From: an uncultured Rickettsiales bacterium
GTDB lineage: Bacteria > Pseudomonadota > Alphaproteobacteria > Rickettsiales > UBA998
Length of the DNA stretch: 13,903 nucleotides
Direction of reading: 5' to 3'
Assembly (NCBI GenBank): GCA_937982385.1
Contig: CALJMC010000008.1
Location: 1 to 13,903, forward strand
Shown here: positions 5,492 through 13,004 of the stretch, one piece after another
Layout of the letters: each line of letters opens with the position of its first letter
Numbering within the stretch: position 1 is the first letter of the stretch
Position numbers and translations under genes: made by a program
Notes under the pieces: generated by a model
The model's input: only the letters and a program-made list of their open reading frames with translations
Databases searched by the model: none
Told to the model about the DNA's origin: nothing

Positions 5492-5512
5492 ACGCGAACA
5501 GCACGTTCGCGT
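5492..5512. terminator. Hairpin in the convergent gap between the 65-aa gene and ssb
   Basis: ACGCGAAC (5492-5499) pairs perfectly with GTTCGCGT (5505-5512) around a 5-nt loop. Its position between converging genes suits a shared terminator, but neither strand has a T tract after the stem. A 14-bp perfect palindrome, TGGCTTCGAAGCCA, lies closer to ssb at 5561-5574 and is a second candidate. Confidence 0.35.
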
Positions 5513-5560
5513 CTGCCGAGAGCGTCACGCCAGTGCCAGCGGAGAAACGCACAGCATGTG

Positions 5561-5574
5561 TGGCTTCGAAGCCA
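5561..5574. repeat. 14-bp perfect palindrome 11 bp downstream of the ssb stop
   Basis: TGGCTTCGAAGCCA is perfectly self-complementary and would fold with a TTCGAA apex just beyond the ssb stop codon. It may protect or end the ssb transcript, but no T run follows. Confidence 0.4.
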
Positions 5575-5584
5575 ACAAAACTCC

Positions 5585-6079
5585 CTAGAATGGAATTTCG
5601 TCATCCAACTCGGGGGCAGGTGCAGCAGCTTGTTGCTGGTTGCCTTGTTCGCCGCCATAATTGCTGTTGCCGCCACCTTGTTGTGACTGACCACCACCAT
5701 AATTGCCGCCTTGTGATGATTCACCGCCACGGCTATCGAGCATGGTGAGTGTGCCACCGTATCCTTGCAATACTACTTCTGTAGAATAACGATCATTACC
5801 CGTTTGATCTTGCCATTTGCGTGTTTGCAGCGACCCTTCGATAAACACTTTAGAGCCTTTTTTCACATAATTCTTCACGACTTTCACAAGCCCTTCAGAG
5901 AAAATCACTACGCGGTGCCATTCTGTTTTTTCACGGCGCTCGCCTGTGTTTTTGTCTTTCCATGTCTCAGAAGTAGCGATGTTGATGTTCGCGATTTCAC
6001 GACCATCTTGCGTGCTACGAATCTCAGGATCCGCACCCAAATTACCAATCAACATTACTCTATTTAATGAACCTGCCAT
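5585..6079 (-). CDS. ssb: Single-stranded DNA-binding protein SSB
   Basis: This 164-aa protein binds and protects single-stranded DNA during replication, recombination and repair and recruits partners through its C-terminal tip. The OB fold occupies about 1-112: MAGSLNRVMLIGNLGADPEIR, then the aromatic-containing strands TEWHRVVIF and GSLQTRKWQDQ. A flexible Gly/Gln/Asn/Ser-rich linker follows (about 117-152), ending in the acidic tip DDEIPF that docks partner proteins. The start is supported by GGGAG at 6093-6089 (minus) with 9-nt spacing. It diverges from uvrA, an order also known in other proteobacteria. Both genes are often SOS-controlled elsewhere, but I see no LexA-type box in this gap. 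Confidence 0.97.
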   Translation of the reverse strand: MAGSLNRVMLIGNLGADPEIRSTQDGREIANINIATSETWKDKNTGERREKTEWHRVVIFSEGLVKVVKNYVKKGSKVFIEGSLQTRKWQDQTGNDRYSTEVVLQGYGGTLTMLDSRGGESSQGGNYGGGQSQQGGGNSNYGGEQGNQQQAAAPAPELDDEIPF

Positions 6080-6121
6080 GTGAAGATACTCCCAAGTTTT
6101 TGATTATAGCTGTTTGCCTGA

Positions 6122-6150
6122 TTTATAACCCATGTTTTAAGACGTGGCAA
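6122..6150 (-). promoter_or_regulatory. Sigma70-like promoter for ssb
   Basis: On the minus strand TTGCCA (6150-6145) and TATAAA (6127-6122) are separated by exactly 17 bp, each matching consensus at 5 of 6 positions. This places the start of transcription about 36 bp upstream of the ssb ATG. No GTTC-N7-GTTC or CTGT-N8-ACAG box overlaps it. Confidence 0.6.
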
Positions 6151-6250
6151 CGACTATTAAAACTAATTAATAGAGTAAATTTCTCCTATCATTCTCGGCA
6201 TAAATCTGTATAACTAAGCGCCTTAAAAAATAAGAAAGACACAAGCATCC

Positions 6251-9127
6251 ATGACCGAAAATAATATGATTTCCATTCGCGGAGCCAAAGCGCATAACCT
6301 TAAAAATGTATCGGTGGATATCCCGCGTGGAAAGTTTGTGGTCATAACAGGGCTTTCAGGCTCAGGGAAATCATCCCTCGCATTCGATACGCTCTATGCC
6401 GAAGGGCAGCGTCGTTACGTCGAATCATTGTCAGCCTATGCGCGTCAATTCTTAAACATTCAAGACAAGCCTGATGTTGAATCCATCGACGGACTTTCTC
6501 CCGCGATTGCGATTGACCAAAAAACAACGTCTAAAAACCCACGTTCAACGGTGGGTACGGTCACTGAGATTTATGACCATATGCGTTTGTTGTTTGCGCG
6601 TGCGGGTATTCCTTATTCTCCTACGACTGGTCGTCCGATTGAAAGCCAAACCGTGTCGCAAATGGTAGACATTGTTTTTGGGCTGCCCGTCGACACTAAA
6701 TTATTGCTTCTCGCACCGATGGTTCGTGGACGCAAAGGCGAACACACCAAAGACATCGCAGCCATTAAGAAACGTGGCTTCACACGTCTAAAAATTGATG
6801 GTGAAATGCATAAAATCGATGAAATGCCAACCATCGACAAAAACAAAAAACATGACATTGATGTAGTGGTTGACCGACTCGCCATTAAAGAAGATATGGG
6901 CAATCGTGTTGCAGACTCTATGGAAGCCGCTCTGTCCATCAGTGATGGCTTGGTCTATATCGAGATTGTCTCCTGCCCTGATGATTCACATGCCGAGGGT
7001 GACCAACTCACTTTCTCCTCAAAATTTGCCTGCCCAGAATCTGGCTTCACACTCGAAGAAGTTGAGCCTCGCCTCTTCTCATTCAACTCACCTTTTGGTG
7101 CCTGCCCATCATGTGACGGACTCGGCTCCGACATGATGTTCGACTTGGAACTCGTGATTCCTGATGACACTGTGTCACTCTATGACGGCGCTATTGCCCC
7201 ATGGGAAAACACCCAGTCTAAATATTTCATACAAACGCTAGAAGGGCTATGTCGTCACTATAAATTCAGCATTCATGATGCATTTGAAGACCTCACAGCT
7301 GACGTCAAACAAATCATCCTGCACGGCTCGGGCGACACAGCGATTGAGATCAGCTATATGGACGGCGCGCGCAGCTATAAAAGCAACAAGCCATTCGAAG
7401 GGGTTGTCCCGAATTTAGAACGCCGCTATCGCGAGACTGACTCAGCTTGGGTGCGTGAAGAACTCGAAAAATTCCAAAACACCACAGATTGCCCAGCATG
7501 TGATGGCTACCGCCTAAAACCTGAAGCACTCTGCGTGAAAATTGGTGAGAAACATGTGGGCGAAGTCTGCGCGATGAGCATTGATGCTGCGGCGGAGTGG
7601 TTTGAAAAACTCCCGAAGCAACTCAATAAAACGCAAAAGAAAATCGCTGAAAAAGTCATGAAAGAAATCACCGAACGCCTTGGTTTCTTGATTAATGTCG
7701 GACTTGACTATCTCACATTATCACGCGAATCTGGTACGCTCTCTGGCGGTGAATCACAACGTATTCGCTTAGCCTCACAAATTGGCTCAGGGCTCTCGGG
7801 CGTACTATACGTCCTCGATGAGCCATCCATCGGGCTGCACCAATGTGACAATGCACGACTGATCAAAACGCTGGAGCATCTGCGTGACCTAGGCAACTCC
7901 GTGATTGTGGTTGAGCATGATGAAGACACGATGCGCCACTCTGATCACCTCATTGACATTGGCCCCGGTGCGGGCATCAATGGCGGCAGAATCATCGCGC
8001 AAGGAACCGCGCAAGACGTCATGGACACCAAAGGCTCCATCACAGGTGATTACCTCTCAGGACGCAAGGAAATCCCGATTCCAAAAGAGCGCCGCAAAGC
8101 GCCAAAGCACAAACAAATCTTGGTCGAAGGCTGTACTGCCAACAATCTGCAAGATATTGACGTGAGCGTTCCCCTCGGTGTCATGACCTGCGTGACAGGT
8201 GTATCAGGCGGCGGAAAATCGAGCTTCGTCATCGAAACACTCTATAAAGCAGCGGCAAAACGCATCATGCGCACCAAAGCAAATGCAGGACCATACCGCA
8301 CGATAAAAGGGCTGGAATATCTCGATAAAGTGATTGAGATTGATCAATCCCCCATCGGACGTACTCCACGCTCAAACCCTGCGACCTACACTGGTGCATT
8401 CTCGCCAATCCGCGATTGGTTCACGGCTTTGCCAGAATCCAAAGCACGCGGCTATAAAGCTGGTCGCTTCTCGTTCAACGTCAAAGGCGGACGCTGTGAA
8501 GCATGCCAAGGTGATGGTCTCATCAAAATCGAGATGCATTTCCTACCCGATGTCTATGTGACATGTGACGCCTGTAAAGGACAACGCTATAACCGCGAAA
8601 CACTCGAAGTGACCTATCGCGACAAATCCATCGCAGAAGTGCTAAACTTAACAGTCGATGAGGCCGTTGATTTCTTCGTCGCACAAACCTCCATCCGTGA
8701 GAAGATGCTCGCTTTGCAAGAAGTAGGCTTGGGCTATATCAAGCTTGGACAGTCCGCCACGACCCTATCCGGTGGTGAAGCACAGCGTATCAAGCTCGCT
8801 AAAGAACTGTCCAAACGCGCCACAGGTCGCACGCTCTACATCCTCGATGAGCCAACTACTGGTCTTCACGCAGAAGATATCAACCGCCTGCTAAAAGTGC
8901 TGCATACCCTAGTAGACGCAGGAAACACCATGGTCATTATCGAGCATAACCTAGACGTCGTAAAAACAGCTGATTGGGTCATCGATATCGGACCAGGCGG
9001 TGGTAACAAAGGCGGATTCCTCGTCGGTGCGGGCACCCCAGAAGACGTTGCCGAAACCAAAGGCTCCATCACAGGCGGCTATCTCAAAGACATGCTGAAG
9101 TCCGCGAAGAAAGTGAAGGCAGCATAG
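6251..9127 (+). CDS. uvrA: Excinuclease ABC subunit UvrA
   Basis: This 958-aa ABC ATPase is the damage-recognition subunit of nucleotide excision repair and loads UvrB. Half 1 has Walker A GLSGSGKSS (34-42), signature LSGGESQR (497-504) and Walker B VLYVLDEPS (518-526). Half 2 has GVSGGGKSS (650-658), LSGGEAQR (839-846) and TLYILDEPTT (861-870). The second zinc site is complete (Cys749, Cys752, Cys772, Cys775). The first has Cys261, Cys285 and Cys288, but Ser264 replaces the Cys of E. coli-type CPxCG, so that zinc site may be absent. The length is normal for the family. The start at 6251 has only a weak purine-rich site (AAGAAAG); the nearby in-frame ATG at 6266 is less likely. It diverges from ssb. 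Confidence 0.97.
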   Translation: MTENNMISIRGAKAHNLKNVSVDIPRGKFVVITGLSGSGKSSLAFDTLYAEGQRRYVESLSAYARQFLNIQDKPDVESIDGLSPAIAIDQKTTSKNPRSTVGTVTEIYDHMRLLFARAGIPYSPTTGRPIESQTVSQMVDIVFGLPVDTKLLLLAPMVRGRKGEHTKDIAAIKKRGFTRLKIDGEMHKIDEMPTIDKNKKHDIDVVVDRLAIKEDMGNRVADSMEAALSISDGLVYIEIVSCPDDSHAEGDQLTFSSKFACPESGFTLEEVEPRLFSFNSPFGACPSCDGLGSDMMFDLELVIPDDTVSLYDGAIAPWENTQSKYFIQTLEGLCRHYKFSIHDAFEDLTADVKQIILHGSGDTAIEISYMDGARSYKSNKPFEGVVPNLERRYRETDSAWVREELEKFQNTTDCPACDGYRLKPEALCVKIGEKHVGEVCAMSIDAAAEWFEKLPKQLNKTQKKIAEKVMKEITERLGFLINVGLDYLTLSRESGTLSGGESQRIRLASQIGSGLSGVLYVLDEPSIGLHQCDNARLIKTLEHLRDLGNSVIVVEHDEDTMRHSDHLIDIGPGAGINGGRIIAQGTAQDVMDTKGSITGDYLSGRKEIPIPKERRKAPKHKQILVEGCTANNLQDIDVSVPLGVMTCVTGVSGGGKSSFVIETLYKAAAKRIMRTKANAGPYRTIKGLEYLDKVIEIDQSPIGRTPRSNPATYTGAFSPIRDWFTALPESKARGYKAGRFSFNVKGGRCEACQGDGLIKIEMHFLPDVYVTCDACKGQRYNRETLEVTYRDKSIAEVLNLTVDEAVDFFVAQTSIREKMLALQEVGLGYIKLGQSATTLSGGEAQRIKLAKELSKRATGRTLYILDEPTTGLHAEDINRLLKVLHTLVDAGNTMVIIEHNLDVVKTADWVIDIGPGGGNKGGFLVGAGTPEDVAETKGSITGGYLKDMLKSAKKVKAA

Positions 9128-9142
9128 CCATCAGGTTTTTCA

Positions 9143-9170
9143 TTGAATGTTAATGTCTTCCCCTTATAAT
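9143..9170 (+). promoter_or_regulatory. Promoter for the prepilin-like gene
   Basis: TTGAAT (9143-9148) and a perfect TATAAT (9165-9170) are 16 bp apart, and a strong Shine-Dalgarno GAGGGG (9182-9187) follows, 8 nt before the ATG at 9196. The gene therefore appears to be transcribed on its own rather than by readthrough from uvrA. Confidence 0.6.
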
Positions 9171-9195
9171 CACACTATATAGAGGGGCAATAACT

Positions 9196-9924
9196 ATGAA
9201 AAATTATGGATTTAGTTTACTTGAGCTATCGATTGTACTCGTTATCATCGGACTCATTGCGGGCGGCATTGTGGCAGGTTCAGCCATGATTCGGGGGGCG
9301 GAGTTACGCAGCATAATCTCAGATTCGCAAAATTTTCAAACTGCAACAATGGTATTTCGAGATAAATATTTTGCACTACCAGGGGATATGAGTAACGCTA
9401 CGGCATTTTGGCCAACTGAATGTGTGGATATTGATGCGGTCAATACGTGCAATGGCAATGGAAACGGAGCGATAGATTCTGTCTCCAGTGTAGTTTTTCC
9501 CGAAGCATTGCGATTATGGCAGCATATGGCGCTCGCAGAGCTAACCGAAGGGCACTACACAGGCGACAAAAACACCGATGGCAATGTAGAAGCTGGCTTG
9601 TCTATCCCAGAAAGTAAAATAAATAGCGCTGGCTACATGATGCGGGGTCACTCCGCGTACAGCCAGTCTTATCCTTTAGCGATACAATTTGGCTTCTATG
9701 GCGCAGCTGACTATTATGCCCGAGGCGCTGTTAATGCTTCAGAAGCCTATTCACTGGACAAGAAAATAGATGATGGTGAACCTGATACAGGTCATTTTAT
9801 GACCAATACAGGCTATGGACAGACGGGCTGCGTCACCGTGACTGGCACGTATCCTACGGCAACGGGAACCTATATTTTGAATGATGAGGATACAAACTGC
9901 CGGATATGGTTACGTGTAAAGTAA
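9196..9924 (+). CDS. Prepilin-like protein with type IV pilin N-terminal signal
   Basis: This 242-aa protein has a class III prepilin signal: short MKNYG leader, cleavage before Phe6, Glu10 as the conserved Glu5 of the mature pilin, and a hydrophobic helix LLELSIVLVIIGLIAGGIVAG (about 8-28). Unlike assembly-line major pilins, the head carries FRDKYFALPGDM (55-65), a Cys/Asn/Gly-rich CNGNGNGAID (85-94, possibly calcium-binding) and LWQHMALAELTEGHYTG (107-123). I associate this head with an abundant, poorly characterised group of alphaproteobacterial pseudopilin-like proteins. Four cysteines could form head disulfides after export. No prepilin peptidase, assembly ATPase or secretin gene lies nearby, so it is an orphan dependent on machinery elsewhere. 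A fragment of a related gene follows immediately. Confidence 0.9.
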   Translation: MKNYGFSLLELSIVLVIIGLIAGGIVAGSAMIRGAELRSIISDSQNFQTATMVFRDKYFALPGDMSNATAFWPTECVDIDAVNTCNGNGNGAIDSVSSVVFPEALRLWQHMALAELTEGHYTGDKNTDGNVEAGLSIPESKINSAGYMMRGHSAYSQSYPLAIQFGFYGAADYYARGAVNASEAYSLDKKIDDGEPDTGHFMTNTGYGQTGCVTVTGTYPTATGTYILNDEDTNCRIWLRVK

Positions 9925-10017
9925 TACTATCAAGAAGCGACAGGAATATACGGAGAAAACTTTATGTTGTGGCAACATCTAGCCAATGCAGAGTTAATGG
10001 AAGGTACATTTTCTTGA
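9925..10017 (+). pseudogene. Remnant of a second prepilin-like gene
   Basis: Directly after the prepilin stop, and in the same frame, translation reads YYQEATGIYGENFMLWQHLANAELMEGTFS and then meets TGA. The core LWQHLANAELMEG matches the intact protein's LWQHMALAELTEG (residues 107-119), with 10 of 16 residues identical over LWQH..GTFS. It is an internal piece of a paralog, without signal sequence or C-terminus, so a tandem duplicate has mostly been deleted. The rest of the gap to 10094 shows no further recognisable coding sequence. Confidence 0.65.
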
Positions 10018-10094
10018 ATATCTGACAATGGTGGTGCTGATTGGATAAAATTAGTAGCAATAACGCAGACTGTGCGCTTTTTTACCAAGCAATT

Positions 10095-11126
10095 CTAACC
10101 TGCCTTCTTCTCATCTGCCTCACGCTTTTTCTCATTTTCAATGAGTTCGGTAAGGACATCGATAATTTCTTGTCCTTCGTCGCTGCCGGTATCCATCACT
10201 TTTTGATGGAAGATGACATAGAGCGCTTGGATATGCGCACGGAAGATTTTAATCCATTTTCCGCTGATATCATGGCGCTCAGAAATGTTCTTATACATTA
10301 AGTCCGCTACGCTCGACGCCAAGTTATACCCAAATGTTCCAGCGCGCGCTTTAATACGAAGCGCCGCCTGTGCAAGCTCCATAATGTCAGCCCCATCCTG
10401 CTCCTCAGCCTCGACCAACGCATTAAATCGACGCTCGACTTCTGCAAAATCCTCATGCGCCCATGGCAGAAACTCGTCATTCAGTTCAGCGATTGCTTTT
10501 TCCGCCTTCGCAATGGCATCTGCATTGAAGAATTTTCGCAACGCACCGCGATCACCAATTGACTCAAGCAAGGAGTAATCTGCTTTCAACACCACCACGC
10601 CACCTTGGCTTGTACCTGTTTTGGTACGTCGTTCATGTGACACCCATGTGTTACCCTTTTTCTTGCGACGGCGCTCAGGGCCGACATAGGTACCGGCAAT
10701 AATGAAATCACGTGGTTTTTCTATTGCCATTTGAATGCGCTCGAGCACCGCTTTAGCACTGATAGGCTTAACAATGAACTCTGTCACTCCTGCATCCCGC
10801 GCAATCGACACATCATTAAACTGGGCGCGCCCCGTTGTCATCACGACAGGCAAACGGCGGTGCATTGGGTGATCAAGGTGGCGAATTCTCTTGGTCAACT
10901 CAATGCCATTAATGGGCGCGATATCCCATTCTAAAATAATCAAATCAATTGCAGATTCCGACAAGACGTCCAAGACTTCTTGGCTGTTCGCCACCTTAAC
11001 AATGCGAGTGAACCCTAGGCTCTGAAGGACGTTCTTCAAAAGATGTGCGATAAACGGATCAGGCTCAATCAGCAATACGCCGATATGTGACAAATGGTCC
11101 AACTTCTTTAAAGACTTAACCGTCAC
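10095..11126 (-). CDS. Response regulator with degenerate (Glu) receiver and C-terminal helical extension
   Basis: The N-terminal CheY-like receiver (about 15-137) is followed by GTYVGPERRRKKK and a mostly helical region of about 190 residues ending in a charged tail. The phospho-acceptor in DLIILEWDIAPINGIEL is Glu66 where family members have Asp (typical LxDWxMxPxxG). The first acidic pocket reads IEPDP, with Pro at one acidic position. Thr97 and Lys120 (VKP) are kept. No DNA-binding or enzymatic output domain is visible. I chose the GTG at 11126 because GGGG lies 6 nt upstream of it; the longer TTG start at 11138 would add four residues and lacks a site. It follows the HdaA-like gene by 112 bp on the same strand, with no kinase gene in view. 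Confidence 0.85.
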   Translation of the reverse strand: MTVKSLKKLDHLSHIGVLLIEPDPFIAHLLKNVLQSLGFTRIVKVANSQEVLDVLSESAIDLIILEWDIAPINGIELTKRIRHLDHPMHRRLPVVMTTGRAQFNDVSIARDAGVTEFIVKPISAKAVLERIQMAIEKPRDFIIAGTYVGPERRRKKKGNTWVSHERRTKTGTSQGGVVVLKADYSLLESIGDRGALRKFFNADAIAKAEKAIAELNDEFLPWAHEDFAEVERRFNALVEAEEQDGADIMELAQAALRIKARAGTFGYNLASSVADLMYKNISERHDISGKWIKIFRAHIQALYVIFHQKVMDTGSDEGQEIIDVLTELIENEKKREADEKKAG

Positions 11127-11238
11127 ACAACACCCCAATACAACTCAACAACTCTTGGAGCAGATTACTCGAAACCTATACACCAATAAAGTGTATTAAT
11201 AGATATTACGCCTCTATGTTCTAGGATGAAACAATAGC

Positions 11239-11910
11239 TTAGATAACTCGCATCACCTCGCGGACGAATGGCACGGTAATATTACGTTTCTGCGTGAGTG
11301 CTTGGGTGTCTATCATGTCAACCAGTTGCTTTATCGCAGCGCAACTACGCCCTGCACGGCTGAGTATATAGCTCACCACATCGGGAGATACTTTAAGTTG
11401 TTTATCGGAGAATTGTTTCATGATAAGCGCCTCCAACAACATCTCATCAGGCATTTCCAAACCAACCGCCGTAAACCCTGCAAGGCGAGACGCTAAGTCA
11501 GCAAGCAGAATATCAAGCTTCGTAGGGTGACGTAATGCAGTTATCAGCAGCGTGCTACCAGTGAGCTTCACCTCATTAAGCAAATGAAAGAGAGCCTCTT
11601 GACTCACTGCATCGCTAAGCGCTTCAACATCCTCAATAATATGACTATCTGCACCGCTCAGCAATGTGGCACTATCGAGCGAAATAAGGCTGTCATGCGC
11701 AATAAACTGCGCGCCCACCTGCGCTGCCCAGATATGTGCGAGATGAGTTTTTCCAACGCCCTCCGCGCCATAAAGCGCGAGCAAAGGCGATGGCAACTCA
11801 ACAGGCAGGGTCATGATAAACTGAGAGGCTTCCGCATTGCTCTGTGCCATAATCCAATCGTCCGCCGCATAGCTAGCGGCAGGCTGATAATCGAAACTAT
11901 GCTGGGTCAT
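11239..11910 (-). CDS. hdaA: HdaA/Hda-like DnaA regulator (AAA+ ATPase)
   Basis: This 223-aa protein is a DnaA-like AAA+ module without the DnaA DNA-binding domain IV. With the DNA-loaded clamp, Hda-type proteins stimulate ATP hydrolysis by DnaA and prevent re-initiation. Walker A GAEGVGKT is at 48-55 and a Walker B-like IIEDVE at 91-96. The arginine-rich SRLAG segment fits the AAA+ lid region. The N-terminal QHSFDY (3-8) resembles the clamp-binding motif of Hda proteins (QLxLPL-like), though weakly. It starts in a TTATGA overlap with the permease gene: ATGA shares stop and start, with AGGGGG just upstream, so translation is probably coupled. DUF2066, permease, Hda is the order I know from proteobacterial genomes. 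Confidence 0.88.
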   Translation of the reverse strand: MTQHSFDYQPAASYAADDWIMAQSNAEASQFIMTLPVELPSPLLALYGAEGVGKTHLAHIWAAQVGAQFIAHDSLISLDSATLLSGADSHIIEDVEALSDAVSQEALFHLLNEVKLTGSTLLITALRHPTKLDILLADLASRLAGFTAVGLEMPDEMLLEALIMKQFSDKQLKVSPDVVSYILSRAGRSCAAIKQLVDMIDTQALTQKRNITVPFVREVMRVI

Positions 11911-13004
11911 AATGCCCCCTGATAAAGGGTGCTCTCTTTATATTGCCCAATAACAAAACGAATCAACACGCCAAGAATCGCCGTCAGCGGCACAGCAAGT
12001 AACACACCGACAAACCCGATGAGGGCACCCCCCGCCATCATCCCGAAGATAAGCCACACAGGGTGCAGCCCGACCTTCTCACCGACAATTTTGGGCGTCA
12101 GAAAATTACCTTCAACAATTTGTCCAAAGATAAAAATAGCCGCAATAGTACCAACACTGGCAGCATCACCACCAAACTGGAGATAAGCCAACCCAATCGC
12201 CAAAGCACCACTAAACATAGTTCCTACATAGGGAATGATAATCAATAAGCCTGCAAGCAGCCCTATCATTACCGCATATTTAAGCCCCGCAATCCATAAC
12301 GCCACAGCATAGAAGGTGCCAAGCATCGTGCATACGGTGAGCTGTCCACGTAAAAACCCTGAAAGCGTTTGGTCAATGAGCGTCATTTGCTCCGTAATCA
12401 CATCATGATGATTGCGTGGCAGTAATGCGTCGAATTTCTCAGTGATGTTATCCCAATCACGAACTAAATAGAAGGTCACTACAGGCGTAATTACAATGAA
12501 CGATATCAAGCCCACCACCGCCTTGCTCGACTTCAAAATCCCGACACCAACATCACGCAGAACATTAGAAAAACCCTTCATAATCTCAGACATAAAATCA
12601 GGGGATTGTGCACTCGCCGCCCCCCCGCCTAGTTTTTGCTGAAAAGGAGCGACCTTAAGCGCATAAAACTGCTGGAGCGACTTGGCATAACCGGGAATAT
12701 CAGAAATGAGGGCCTCAATTTGCTGATACAGCAACGGTGCGATTGTCACTAATCCAAAGCCAATCAACACAAAGAATGAGACCGTAATGACGGTTGTTGC
12801 CATCAGCCGCGAGAACTTCCAATCCTCTAATTTATCTGCCAGTGGGTCAAGCAAATACGCCGCCATCATCCCTACCACAAAGGGCAATAAAATGCTTTTT
12901 ATCGCGACAATAAAACTCAAAAATATGAGCGCAATCAGCCCCCATATCAACCATAATTTCAGCGCTTTATTGGCTGCATTGCCTTGTGACTTAGCGTGTG
13001 GCAC
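11907..13004 (-). CDS. AI-2E/PerM family membrane transporter
   Basis: The 365-aa protein is a polytopic inner-membrane member of the AI-2E/PerM (UPF0118) family, once linked to autoinducer-2 export and now often viewed as transport proteins of mixed substrates. It has two N-terminal membrane segments (LWLIWGLIALIFLSFIVAI and ILLPFVVGMMAAYLLDPLA), a long soluble stretch, and a C-terminal membrane region including FGQIVEGNFLTPKIVGEKVGLHP, the best family signature. A longer start at 13049 would overlap the upstream gene by 59 bp. I prefer GTG at 13004, which has GGAGGG (13016-13011) 6 nt upstream and overlaps by only 14 bp. Its stop overlaps the HdaA start (ATGA). Confidence 0.9.
   Translation of the reverse strand: MPHAKSQGNAANKALKLWLIWGLIALIFLSFIVAIKSILLPFVVGMMAAYLLDPLADKLEDWKFSRLMATTVITVSFFVLIGFGLVTIAPLLYQQIEALISDIPGYAKSLQQFYALKVAPFQQKLGGGAASAQSPDFMSEIMKGFSNVLRDVGVGILKSSKAVVGLISFIVITPVVTFYLVRDWDNITEKFDALLPRNHHDVITEQMTLIDQTLSGFLRGQLTVCTMLGTFYAVALWIAGLKYAVMIGLLAGLLIIIPYVGTMFSGALAIGLAYLQFGGDAASVGTIAAIFIFGQIVEGNFLTPKIVGEKVGLHPVWLIFGMMAGGALIGFVGVLLAVPLTAILGVLIRFVIGQYKESTLYQGAL

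Noticed and set aside
5488..5757. 89-aa frame on the minus strand overlapping the end of ssb
   Set aside because: It is an out-of-frame shadow of the repetitive Gly/Gln/Asn-rich ssb linker with no supporting ribosome site.
6134..6173. Short inverted repeats GTTTTAA/TTAAAAC and CTATTAA/TTAATAG in the ssb-uvrA gap
   Set aside because: The arms are only 7 bp of A/T, expected by chance in AT-rich promoter DNA.
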